DNA from: Bacillota bacterium
GTDB taxonomy: Bacteria > Bacillota > Clostridia > Lachnospirales > Lachnospiraceae
Assembly (NCBI GenBank): GCA_023460575.1
Contig: JAEWPQ010000136.1
Location: 1 to 37,166, forward strand
DNA length: 37,166 bases
Reading direction: 5' to 3'
Under the pieces are notes generated by a model. That model made no database searches and was not told the DNA's origin. It was given only the letters and a program-made list of their open reading frames with translations. Made by a program: the position numbers and the translations under genes. Below, piece after piece: positions 15,434 through 22,552 of this stretch; positions within the stretch are counted from its first letter, which is position 1, and each line of letters starts with the position of its first letter.

Positions 15434-16429
15434 TTACTTCTTCTGTTGTTGTTTGTCAACACTAAATCTCTCAATTAATTCATATGGAGAAACGATCACT
15501 TCTTCCGTTTGTTCATGTTCCAATAGCTTAAGAAGACTTTTTGCTGCAGTCCCTCCGGCTTCCCTGAAGAAAAATTTAATCGTTGTAATTCCAGGATATA
15601 CCAGATCCGTGATCTTATCTCCCCCCACTCCCACGATTGAGAGCTGTTCCGGGACCTTTATATCCAGAAGACAACAGGCTTTTAACACTCCCACTGCAAT
15701 GTTATCGGTAGCGGCAATAATGGCAGTAGGCTGATTTTTTCCAGCAAGAATTTTCTTTGCCATAATCACTGCATCCTGAGATGAGAACGAAGTTTCTTCT
15801 ATATTAAGAACTATGTTTTCATATTCCCCGGAAGCCTTTATCACACCCTGTTTCCTTTTTATACCAACCGATATATCTGTCTCAGGAATTCCAAGATAAG
15901 TGACGAACCGGTGGCCTCTCTGAAAAATATAGCTTCCAAGACAATACCCTGCCTGATAATCGTCATGAATCACGCTAGGGACACCGGGCACCTGCTGGCC
16001 TATGACAACTATGGGAATTGAAATCTCATCAAAAGCTTTTTTATGCTTATCCGTAATTACCGTGGCAGCCAGAATAATACCGGAAACCTTCTGTTTAGCA
16101 AGAGAATAAATACTTTCAATCTCTCTGTCAATATTCTGATTGGTATTGGAAATAATCATCTGGAATCCATTCATCTGCAATACATCATCAATGCCCAGCA
16201 GCGTTTCCGACATGGCATTGGAATTAAGCCTGGGTATAATCACTCCGATAATTTTAGTTTTTTTCGCCTTTAAACTCTGGGCGAACTGGTTGGGGGAATA
16301 TCCTGTTTTTTTGATGACTGTTTCTATTCGTTCGGCTGTTTTTTCACTGACAGATCCCTGATTTAAATACCTGGAAACTGTACTTTTTGCAACGCCGGAC
16401 ATTTCTGCTATTTCTTTAATACTTGCCAT
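15434..16429 (-). CDS. LacI-family repressor of the sucrose operon
   Basis: The lambda-repressor-like HTH is at residues 4-24 (IKEIAEMSGVAKSTVSRYLN), with hinge helix NQFAQSLKAKKT at about 47-58. The periplasmic-binding-protein-like effector domain follows from about 60. The length of 331 is standard. It precedes the GH32 and PTS genes on the same strand with only 102 bases between, and two perfect GGAACCGGTTCC sites lie in that gap, so it almost certainly represses the sucrose genes. The inducer may be sucrose, sucrose 6-phosphate or fructose. Confidence 0.93.
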   Translation of the reverse strand: MASIKEIAEMSGVAKSTVSRYLNQGSVSEKTAERIETVIKKTGYSPNQFAQSLKAKKTKIIGVIIPRLNSNAMSETLLGIDDVLQMNGFQMIISNTNQNIDREIESIYSLAKQKVSGIILAATVITDKHKKAFDEISIPIVVIGQQVPGVPSVIHDDYQAGYCLGSYIFQRGHRFVTYLGIPETDISVGIKRKQGVIKASGEYENIVLNIEETSFSSQDAVIMAKKILAGKNQPTAIIAATDNIAVGVLKACCLLDIKVPEQLSIVGVGGDKITDLVYPGITTIKFFFREAGGTAAKSLLKLLEHEQTEEVIVSPYELIERFSVDKQQQKK

Positions 16430-16804
16430 AAACGTTCCAACTTTCTGCCTGCTTTATTGTTTTTCTAAACTTTATATTAATAAGACTGCCACTACTACTA
16501 GTTAATTATACGGTAGTATTGTTATTGGCAGATCCGTAAACACAGATTGTTTAAATACTTAATTAGATTCCAGTATAACATGAATTAATCCTAGTTGAAC
16601 ACTTTTAAACAACAAAGTTTCGCAAGCAGACTTCAAATTTTTGAGGAAACGGTTACTAAATTAATAATGGATTACAATCCGCGAAGACTACGACCAAAAA
16701 GTAACCAATTTATCCTCTGATTACTTTCTTTAATAAACCATTCAAAAGCAATCCCAAATCACCTCTTTTCATTCATTAATAAAGTGCCAACCCCCCTTAT
16801 TTTG
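16430..16804. other. AT-rich intergenic region at the island boundary
   Basis: No gene is supported. It contains a TATAAT on the minus strand (16510-16505) that could start the LacI transcript, the inverted repeat listed separately, and a 7-bp inverted repeat GGTTACT (16651-16657) / AGTAACC (16700-16706). Base composition shifts to clearly AT-rich from about here to 20450. Confidence 0.5.
16486..16531. repeat. Inverted repeat upstream of the LacI gene
   Basis: CTGCCA (16486-16491) pairs with TGGCAG (16526-16531), and inner ACTAC/GTAGT segments extend the pairing. The repeat encloses the TATAAT on the minus strand, so it may be an operator or hairpin in the leader of the repressor gene. Confidence 0.4.
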
Positions 16805-17056
16805 TTATGATATTAATATCCAATCCTTATCAATCCATCTGGCATATGTATATGACCAGAGCCGTTTATACAGTTTGCCATTAATGACTTTATATTTATA
16901 ACCAGTTTCTTCTGCCAAAAGGTGTATTTCAGAATTTTCAATATCCTGCATATGTTCATTTGAATACCCAGATGCATAAATGTTAGTTGGTAAAAATACT
17001 AAAAACATAGTTGCTGCCAATAGGCAGGTAAGATTAATTATGGAAAACTTTTTCAT
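16805..17056 (-). CDS. Small secreted protein of unknown function (83 aa)
   Basis: The N-terminus MKKFSIINLTCLLAATMFLVFLPTNIYA is a clear Sec signal peptide, with likely cleavage after Ala28. The mature part of about 55 residues ends in an aromatic-rich stretch with Tyr, Trp and Lys (GYKYKVINGKLYKRLWSYTYARWIDKDW). There are no cysteines in the mature part and I recognise no characterised family. The start overlaps the end of the M56 protease gene by 23 bases with a GAGGGGG site, so it is the third gene of a BlaI-M56 operon. It may be a ligand, inhibitor or decoy for the protease sensor, or an antimicrobial peptide; both are guesses. Confidence 0.75.
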   Translation of the reverse strand: MKKFSIINLTCLLAATMFLVFLPTNIYASGYSNEHMQDIENSEIHLLAEETGYKYKVINGKLYKRLWSYTYARWIDKDWILIS

Positions 17057-18203
17057 GGTTTACCCCCTCGTTTATTATTTTCAAATGCTTCAAACTATCA
17101 TCAATCGCTGAAACAGTAGCTATTATATCTCCTTGCTCGTTGTAAAGATTATAACCTGAATCTGTCTTTACAAAATAATAACTACTTGATATTTCAGTCA
17201 TGATTCCGTAATTTTGAATACTTGGCTCGCTGTAGGGTTGTATAACAAAGGTATACGACAGCATTAGCAAAACAAATGTAATAGGAATAAGCATTTTACT
17301 TCTTTGTTTCTTGATTTTTGAATAATTACTTTCAAGTAACATTTTAAATCGTTGTTCCAGACGATCACTTTTCGCTTCTTCAACTAAGCAACAAGTTAAT
17401 ATAGACTTCTTTTGACTTTTTTCCTGATTTTGAATGACTTTGATTATTGCATTTAAATAACATTTTTGTTGCTGCCTATTTAAAAAATAACTAACTTTTT
17501 CATCTGAGTGCATCTCTAAAGTGTGTTCCACTTCCGTGGTAAAATATCTAAAAAACGGGTTCCACCAAAATATGGTCTGAATGATATCACAAATACATTT
17601 GATTATTACATGTCTCTGTTGGTAATGCTGCCACTCATGTAATAGAACACTAAATAATTCGTCGTCAGTGAAGTTTATATCTGGAAGCAATATGATTTGT
17701 GAATGAAAGCCGACTATTGCCGGTGTCCTTATGCCTTTGTGCATTATAATTTTTAATTTTTTTCTTATTCCGGTAAGATTTTGTATTTTTTCTAAGGTTG
17801 TTTTTACGCGTTGGTCTTCACAATCCGGAAAAATACTTAGTATATTAGATAATCTTCTATACTCACTTATCTTAATGTAAAATTTATATAATGCAACTCC
17901 AACGCTTATGAGGATCAAAATTGCTAATATGTTAACAGTAATACCTTTGCTGAAAAAATTAATTAAAGGATAAGTTAATACATATTGTAAAGAAGGCAAT
18001 AAATTTTTAGACCTGATAATTTGAGTATAGAATAGTTCAGTTGGTAAAAAGAACCTTATTAAACATAAACAAATCAAAAAAATCAAAGGATAAATTGAAA
18101 AAGTTCTTAATAGAATCATTTGCCTGCTTAATAATTTTATAACTATAGCAAAAATACTTACCCAAATAAGTGAAGTCAAGAAGGAGAACAATGTTACCCC
18201 CAT
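17034..18203 (-). CDS. M56-family membrane metalloprotease, BlaR1/MecR1-like
   Basis: Several N-terminal membrane helices (about 5-25, 34-52 and 89-108) precede the zinc protease motif HEWQH (189-193). The downstream acidic segment LEMHSDEKV (229-237) provides the third ligand region, and RLEQRF (281-286) is conserved in the family. A last helix at about 305-321 is followed by only about 68 extracellular residues. BlaR1 proper has a penicillin-binding sensor of about 250 residues there, so this protein senses something else. On activation such proteases lead to cleavage of a BlaI-type repressor, here the gene just upstream with a 3-base gap. Confidence 0.9.
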   Translation of the reverse strand: MGVTLFSFLTSLIWVSIFAIVIKLLSRQMILLRTFSIYPLIFLICLCLIRFFLPTELFYTQIIRSKNLLPSLQYVLTYPLINFFSKGITVNILAILILISVGVALYKFYIKISEYRRLSNILSIFPDCEDQRVKTTLEKIQNLTGIRKKLKIIMHKGIRTPAIVGFHSQIILLPDINFTDDELFSVLLHEWQHYQQRHVIIKCICDIIQTIFWWNPFFRYFTTEVEHTLEMHSDEKVSYFLNRQQQKCYLNAIIKVIQNQEKSQKKSILTCCLVEEAKSDRLEQRFKMLLESNYSKIKKQRSKMLIPITFVLLMLSYTFVIQPYSEPSIQNYGIMTEISSSYYFVKTDSGYNLYNEQGDIIATVSAIDDSLKHLKIINEGVNHEKVFHN

Positions 18204-18206
18204 AAA

Positions 18207-18614
18207 CTAGTCCTCCCTGTATTGGTTTAATAGTTCCTGTAAAGCTTCCGCAATTTCTTTTTTGCATTTTTCTTTGCCCAAAAGCGTTGATATTAAAGAT
18301 AACCCCTGCTGATCATGTCCTTGATAATATCTATCAAATTGCATAACAGCATATTCATTGGCTGATATTGTTGGTCGAAACAGACGACCGTAGGACTTTC
18401 CGATTTTGGTTATTTCAGCTACTTCAATAGCTTCCTTTTTTTCAAGCGTTCTCAAAATACTTTGTATTGAACTTGAAGGCCAAGTTCTATTAGGAATTCT
18501 TTCTGCAATTTCGGTAGCACATAAAGGAGTATCTGATGCCCACAGAACTTTCATAGCAGCTTCTTCCTTATTTGTAAGAAAAAAACATGAATTGATGTCT
18601 TTATTGCCTTGCAT
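18207..18614 (-). CDS. BlaI/MecI/CopY-family repressor
   Basis: A winged-helix domain spans about 10-80 (LTNKEEAAMKVLWASDTPLCATEIAERI, then SSIQSILRTLEKKEAIEV), followed by a dimerisation tail. This is the usual BlaI/MecI layout. The ATG at 18612-18614 is chosen because AGGAGG lies 8 bases upstream; a GTG at 18623 overlaps that site. It is first in the operon with the M56 protease, its expected inactivator. It likely represses its own promoter and perhaps the divergent secreted-protein gene, since palindromes fill the shared 325-base region. Confidence 0.92.
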   Translation of the reverse strand: MQGNKDINSCFFLTNKEEAAMKVLWASDTPLCATEIAERIPNRTWPSSSIQSILRTLEKKEAIEVAEITKIGKSYGRLFRPTISANEYAVMQFDRYYQGHDQQGLSLISTLLGKEKCKKEIAEALQELLNQYRED

Positions 18615-18630
18615 ATTATTCACCTCCTAA

Positions 18631-18672
18631 TGACTTTTATCAAATTATAAATTAAAACTATAAAAAAGTCAA
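18631..18672 (-). promoter_or_regulatory. BlaI-M56 operon promoter inside an inverted repeat
   Basis: On the minus strand TTGACT (18672-18667) and TATAAT (18649-18644) are 17 bases apart, a near-consensus promoter. The perfect 8-base arms TGACTTTT (18631-18638) and AAAAGTCA (18664-18671) bracket it, so a dimeric repressor could bind both ends. Confidence 0.75.
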
Positions 18673-18700
18673 TTAATGTTAAAATCATAAATAATAACAA

Positions 18701-18725
18701 AACGATTTTAATTTTTAAAATCGTT
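18701..18725. promoter_or_regulatory. 25-bp palindrome in the divergent control region
   Basis: AACGATTTTAA and its exact reverse complement are separated by TTT. The palindrome lies directly upstream of the TTGACA at 18727. It is an operator or activator-site candidate; as RNA it could also form a hairpin, but the sequence is AT-rich. Confidence 0.65.
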
Positions 18726-18726
18726 A

Positions 18727-18769
18727 TTGACAAAGTAAATTTACCGTAATATTATATAAACTATAATAT
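18727..18769 (+). promoter_or_regulatory. Tandem or overlapping promoters of the secreted-protein gene
   Basis: TTGACA (18727-18732) with TATTAT (18750-18755) is spaced 17 bases. TTTACC (18740-18745) with TATAAT (18762-18767) is spaced 16. Two further perfect palindromes overlap them: GTAAATTTAC (18735-18744) and ATATTATA-TAAAC-TATAATAT (18749-18769). The latter covers both -10 elements, as expected for repressor operators. Confidence 0.65.
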
Positions 18770-18939
18770 CATAAGTGCTAAAACCATAAAAGAAGTAGGG
18801 GGGGGATTTAAAGGCGGGTTTGGATTCTAATCTTTGTCCAAAGCCGTATAGTATTTAGATAGGAGGGATTCCATTGTTTTTATAAAGAAAAATACTATGA
18901 AATAGCACTACATTTAAGAAAAGAGGAGGTTTATTTATA

Positions 18940-19578
18940 ATGAGATTATTTATTCCAAAAAAGAAGTATAAGACTTTGAGTGCCATGCTTATGGCTTTCA
19001 CACTTATGTTTAGTTTTAGTGTAAATGCACAACCCACAACACAGGGAAATCTAGTTAGTGTAGAATCCCGTGATAAAGAAACAATTGTAAAGGCATTAGG
19101 TCTTAATCCTGATGAAATTAAAAGTGTTGAAATTTATGATATTGTTAAGCCAATAGAAATTGAGAAAATATCAGGTAATGACAACCACTTAATGGCTTGG
19201 TATGATACAGGAGCCACTATAAAACGTACAGGTGGGCCACGCGAAAGTTGGAGTTCACTTCCCATTGCTTCTGACTATATTTCACCTGGGGGAAGTATAT
19301 CACATACTTATACAAAACAAGTTTCAAAATCAGCTTCCTTCACGGTCGGGGTTGCACCTATAAAGGAAATATCAGCACAGTTAGGATATGGGTCATCAAG
19401 TACATCTACAGTCTCAAAAACTATATCTCAAAGTAACAATACATCTAATGGAATGTATGTCGATGTATATATAATTTATCAATCATATGATTATTCAGTA
19501 TATGGCAAACCTTCTGGTGATTATTATGGAAGAGGAGGTTTTACTGTTGCAACAGGCTTGGGAGTAATAACAAGATAA
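18940..19578 (+). CDS. Secreted beta-rich protein of unknown function (212 aa)
   Basis: Residues 1-30 are a Sec signal peptide (positive PKKKYK, a hydrophobic core, likely cleavage after VNA30). The mature part begins with a charged helical region (41-78). From about 113 there is a long Ser/Thr-rich stretch with alternating polar and nonpolar residues (ISPGGSISHTYTKQVSKSASFTVGV and STSTVSKTISQ), then Tyr/Gly-rich YIIYQSYDYSVYGKPSGDYYGRGG. Such alternation is typical of long amphipathic beta-hairpins, as in pore-forming toxins, but also of surface adhesins. I recognise no family. A strong GAGGAGG site precedes the ATG. It is divergent from the BlaI-M56 operon and followed 15 bases later by a membrane protein. 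Confidence 0.8.
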   Translation: MRLFIPKKKYKTLSAMLMAFTLMFSFSVNAQPTTQGNLVSVESRDKETIVKALGLNPDEIKSVEIYDIVKPIEIEKISGNDNHLMAWYDTGATIKRTGGPRESWSSLPIASDYISPGGSISHTYTKQVSKSASFTVGVAPIKEISAQLGYGSSSTSTVSKTISQSNNTSNGMYVDVYIIYQSYDYSVYGKPSGDYYGRGGFTVATGLGVITR

Positions 19579-19593
19579 TGGAAGTAGGTAAAT

Positions 19594-19851
19594 ATGAATA
19601 AAGTTCCTTTCTACTATGTTATAACATTTATGTTTGAAGCAATTGGTTTCACTTTGATATTAAACTGCTATAAAATAGCAGAGTATAAGTTAGATTTAAA
19701 GTTATTAACAATGCAAAATCTAGATGTTCCCCTTGAATTTAATTATAATTATTTAAATATCATATCAAACAACTATAGAATAGCAGGCATTTTGCTATCG
19801 TTATTAGGAGGTATTTTTTTAATCAAAATTTTATTTAGTGGGAATAAATAA
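19594..19851 (+). CDS. Small two-helix membrane protein (85 aa)
   Basis: Two hydrophobic segments (about 7-26 and 62-81) flank a polar loop of about 35 residues. There is no signal peptidase site, so it is probably an integral membrane hairpin. No family is recognised. It starts 15 bases after the secreted protein with a GGAAGTAGG site and is followed by a terminator, so the two genes form one operon. By analogy with bacteriocin loci it could be an immunity or anchor protein; this is inference only. Confidence 0.65.
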   Translation: MNKVPFYYVITFMFEAIGFTLILNCYKIAEYKLDLKLLTMQNLDVPLEFNYNYLNIISNNYRIAGILLSLLGGIFLIKILFSGNK

Positions 19852-19853
19852 AA

Positions 19854-19909
19854 GGAGCTGTTGCAAAAATAGATGAATAATCTATTGGAGCAATAGCTCC
19901 CCTTTTTTA
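19854..19909 (+). terminator. Terminator, possibly overlapping an IS left end
   Basis: GGAGCT-g-TTGC pairs with GCAA-t-AGCTCC, and an inner AATAGAT/ATCTATT pair extends the stem. CCTTTTTT follows. The GGAGCTGTTGCAAAA start also looks like an IS terminal repeat, fitting the transposase remnant that follows. Confidence 0.7.
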
Positions 19910-19988
19910 CTTTAAAATAGAAAAACGAACTCCGAAGAGTCCGTAATCCATGGAATAATTAATTATGTTAATATAAAAATACACCACT

Positions 19989-20369
19989 AAAGATTATACC
20001 GAACTTGGTCAAACTTAAGTTGTTTGGAACCATTGAGAAAGCAGTTGGGCTGGAAAACTACGATTACATTCAGTCTTCCTGTGTTACAAAAGAAAAACAG
20101 CTTCTGATCTACTGAACATTGTTGACTTTTTAACCTCCTACTGTCAGAAACACGGTATTTCTTTTATGCAAGGCAGGGGGGAAACGAAAGACGATTCAGC
20201 AGCGCTATCAGGAAATGTTTCAGCGGTTTCTCAACAGGCTGCTGCTCTATGATCTGCACCATTCCCGTTTTGGAGAGCGCAACAGTTATTCAAAGACTGA
20301 TATTGACGCCACCTTTATGCATATGAAAAGTTCTAAAGATTCTTACTTCGTGGGAAAACCAAGGTAAAA
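19989..20369 (+). pseudogene. Decayed IS1182-family-like transposase
   Basis: Scattered pieces of a DDE transposase can be read. KDYTELGQT (from 19989) resembles the family N-terminus and ends in a TAA. The next piece is interrupted by a TGA near 20114. DFLTSYCQKHGISFMQGRG then shifts frame in a G tract near 20180 to KRKTIQQRYQEMFQR, and ERNSYSKTDIDATFMHMK is close to the conserved IS1182 segment. It ends in a TAA at 20367-20369 with the catalytic C-terminal half missing. No right inverted repeat was found. The element is inactive and marks the right side of the AT-rich island. Confidence 0.75.
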
Positions 20370-20514
20370 TTGGAAATACGCAAGAATAACCAGCTGACAT
20401 ATTGTAACAAAAGAAACCCATTTAATGCAAATTATTCCCAACTATGATATGATAATAAGTAATAACCACACTCCCTAACCCCAATACACATCGCATAAAC
20501 AAGGAGGCACTTTT

Positions 20515-21408
20515 ATGGACACCCGCTATCTGACCTACATCCTGACAATCGCCAAAAAAGAAAACATGACAAAAGCCGCCGAAGAACTTTTCGTCTCCCA
20601 ATCCACTTTAAGCCAGTACCTCTCAAAGCTGGAAAGTGAGCTTGGCACTCCTTTGTTTTACCGGAGCAAAGGCCGGTTAACGCTCACAACGGCAGGCTCT
20701 CTTTATATAGAAGCTGCAGAAAAAGTCATGTCCATTAAAAATGTCCTCTATCAGAACATTCAAAATATCGAAAACCGCGGCCACATAACCGTAGGCGTGA
20801 CCTCACAGTTCGGCCTTGCCATGCTCACCGATATCATCCCTGCGTTCAAAGTTCAATACCCGGATATTATCATCGAAATTTCAGAAACCAATCTTCCAGG
20901 ACTTACCAGAATGATCCTGGAGGAAAGCATCGACTGCGGAATCATGGCCATGAATGAAACCGATCCTTTTTCTCCGGATCAGGTAACCATTCTGCGGGAA
21001 GAAGAGGTTTTATTCTCCATCCCCATCAATCACCCATACCGCCTAAAAAATCCGGACAGGCCTATCCGGATACAGGAATTTGCGGAGAATTTCGGGGAAG
21101 AAAATATCCTGTTATCGAAAAAGGGGTCCACCCTTCGCCGTCTCACCGACATGATTCTGGATCATGCCGGCTGGATTCCCAGTACAGTTTGTGAAACCAA
21201 CAGCATATCCACAACCAGAAGTATGGTAGCCATGGGTATCGGCGTCACATTTATCAGTGAGTCCTGTGCAGCTGACCGGGAACATGTGGCGTACTATAGC
21301 GTGGAGCCAAAGCTCACCAGATTAAACACCCTGGTAACAAGAAAAAACTGGATTCAGAGTCAGGCAAGTCAATGCTTCTGCAATGCCATAAAGAACTATT
21401 TTCATTAA
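20515..21408 (+). CDS. LysR-family regulator next to the Tct/glucarate operon
   Basis: The N-terminal winged HTH reads ILTIAKKENMTKAAEELFVSQSTLSQYLSKLESELG (about 9-44), followed by an effector domain from about 90 (GHITVGVTSQFGLAMLTDIIPAF). The length of 297 is normal. AAGGAGG lies upstream of the ATG. It is convergent with tctC, sharing a bidirectional terminator. Its relation to the acid-sugar operon is by position only, though it belongs to the same subtype as the pair at 29554-31424. Confidence 0.9.
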   Translation: MDTRYLTYILTIAKKENMTKAAEELFVSQSTLSQYLSKLESELGTPLFYRSKGRLTLTTAGSLYIEAAEKVMSIKNVLYQNIQNIENRGHITVGVTSQFGLAMLTDIIPAFKVQYPDIIIEISETNLPGLTRMILEESIDCGIMAMNETDPFSPDQVTILREEEVLFSIPINHPYRLKNPDRPIRIQEFAENFGEENILLSKKGSTLRRLTDMILDHAGWIPSTVCETNSISTTRSMVAMGIGVTFISESCAADREHVAYYSVEPKLTRLNTLVTRKNWIQSQASQCFCNAIKNYFH

Positions 21409-21410
21409 AA

Positions 21411-21455
21411 ACAGCCCTGGGATCATGTCGATATTAAACCGACCCCCAGGGCTGT
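21411..21455. terminator. Bidirectional terminator between LysR gene and tctC
   Basis: The perfect 11-bp arms ACAGCCCTGGG and CCCAGGGCTGT enclose an inner GTCG/CGAC pair. An A-run precedes the stem and a weaker T-rich tail follows it. Confidence 0.85.
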
Positions 21456-21475
21456 CCTATTTCGTATTAATTTAA

Positions 21476-22534
21476 TTATTTTGCAAGATCATCTGCAATC
21501 TGTTTAATCTCATTGTAAATCTTCTCGTCATTTACCTCAGAATCAGCAGAGCTTAAATAGTAAGGCATCATTTCAACCTTGGCAATTGCCTCTTTAACTT
21601 CCGGATCCTCGGTCATTTTCTTAACCAGCTGATCATACCAGGCAATTACATCATCCGATGTATCCTTTGGGAAATAGAAGGAAAATTCGCAGTTTGGATA
21701 TACTAAATCTACGCCCTGCTCTGTTAAAGTCGGAATATCCTTGATTAATTCATAGCGTTCTTTCGTCGGAGCTCCCAGGCATACAAACTGTCCTGCTTCC
21801 AGATAATCCTTACAGTTAATGTAAGCACCAGGCATTAAATCCACCTGACCGGAAAGCATGGCTGCTACCTTATCGGAGTTGGAACCTACGTCAACCAGAT
21901 CCAGATCAATTCCTGCTACCTTTTCAAATGCAAGCAGCTCATAGTAAGTATATGCACCTACTTCGGTACATGCTTTTAACTTGCCTGGATTTGCTTTTGC
22001 TGCCTTAATGAAATCATCAAGTGTCTTATACTTCTCCGGATTTGCGTAGAACTGCTGTGCCGGATCAAGTGCAAACGTCGGTCCTAATTTAAAAGCAGTA
22101 TAATTATAATCCGTAACACCCGCAATGTTTGCCACATTTACCAGGTTGTGACCATAAAGGAAGGTATGTCCGTCTGCTGCTGCAGAACGAACCTGATTTG
22201 CAGCTACAGAACCTGCGGCTCCATTGGCATTTACCACGATGAAATCAGCGCCTGTCATTCTCTTTGCATACTCTGCAAATACACGGGCAGAAAGGTCTGT
22301 GTTGCCGCCTGCTCCTGCCGGAACCACGATGGATACGGTGGTGGTTGGCTTCCAGGTGGAAGCTGCTGCTTCAGAGCTGGCTGCTTCTGATCCCTTTGTG
22401 GTGGCTGCCTCAGAACTGGCTGCCGCCTTCGTAGTTTCTGCTGCTGTTGTTGACTGTGTCTGGCTGCCCCCACATGCTGTCATACCAAGAACCAGTCCCG
22501 CCGCCATTACTGTTACCAAAAATCTTTTTTTCAT
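21476..22534 (-). CDS. tctC: Tripartite tricarboxylate transporter substrate-binding lipoprotein (TctC)
   Basis: The signal peptide ends in the lipobox LGMTAC with lipidated Cys21. It is followed by an Ala/Ser/Thr linker to about residue 62 and then a TctC/Bug-type binding domain starting TTVSIVVPAGAGGNTDLSARVFAEYAKR. In Bug proteins the first loop after the strand (here PAGAGGNTDL) holds the carboxylate through water-mediated contacts. It delivers a carboxylic acid to TctAB encoded directly upstream. The position as last gene of the glucarate operon suggests glucarate or a related aldarate as ligand. Confidence 0.92.
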   Translation of the reverse strand: MKKRFLVTVMAAGLVLGMTACGGSQTQSTTAAETTKAAASSEAATTKGSEAASSEAAASTWKPTTTVSIVVPAGAGGNTDLSARVFAEYAKRMTGADFIVVNANGAAGSVAANQVRSAAADGHTFLYGHNLVNVANIAGVTDYNYTAFKLGPTFALDPAQQFYANPEKYKTLDDFIKAAKANPGKLKACTEVGAYTYYELLAFEKVAGIDLDLVDVGSNSDKVAAMLSGQVDLMPGAYINCKDYLEAGQFVCLGAPTKERYELIKDIPTLTEQGVDLVYPNCEFSFYFPKDTSDDVIAWYDQLVKKMTEDPEVKEAIAKVEMMPYYLSSADSEVNDEKIYNEIKQIADDLAK

Positions 22535-22552
22535 AGTTTTTGCTCTCCTTTT

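Noticed and set aside
17034..18614. Beta-lactam resistance locus (blaI-blaR1)
   Set aside because: The sensor lacks a penicillin-binding domain and no beta-lactamase or PBP gene is nearby.
18855..19037. Minus-strand 60-codon frame opposite the secreted protein
   Set aside because: It is the mirror of the signal-peptide coding region; its hydrophobicity is a by-product of that, and it has no ribosome site.
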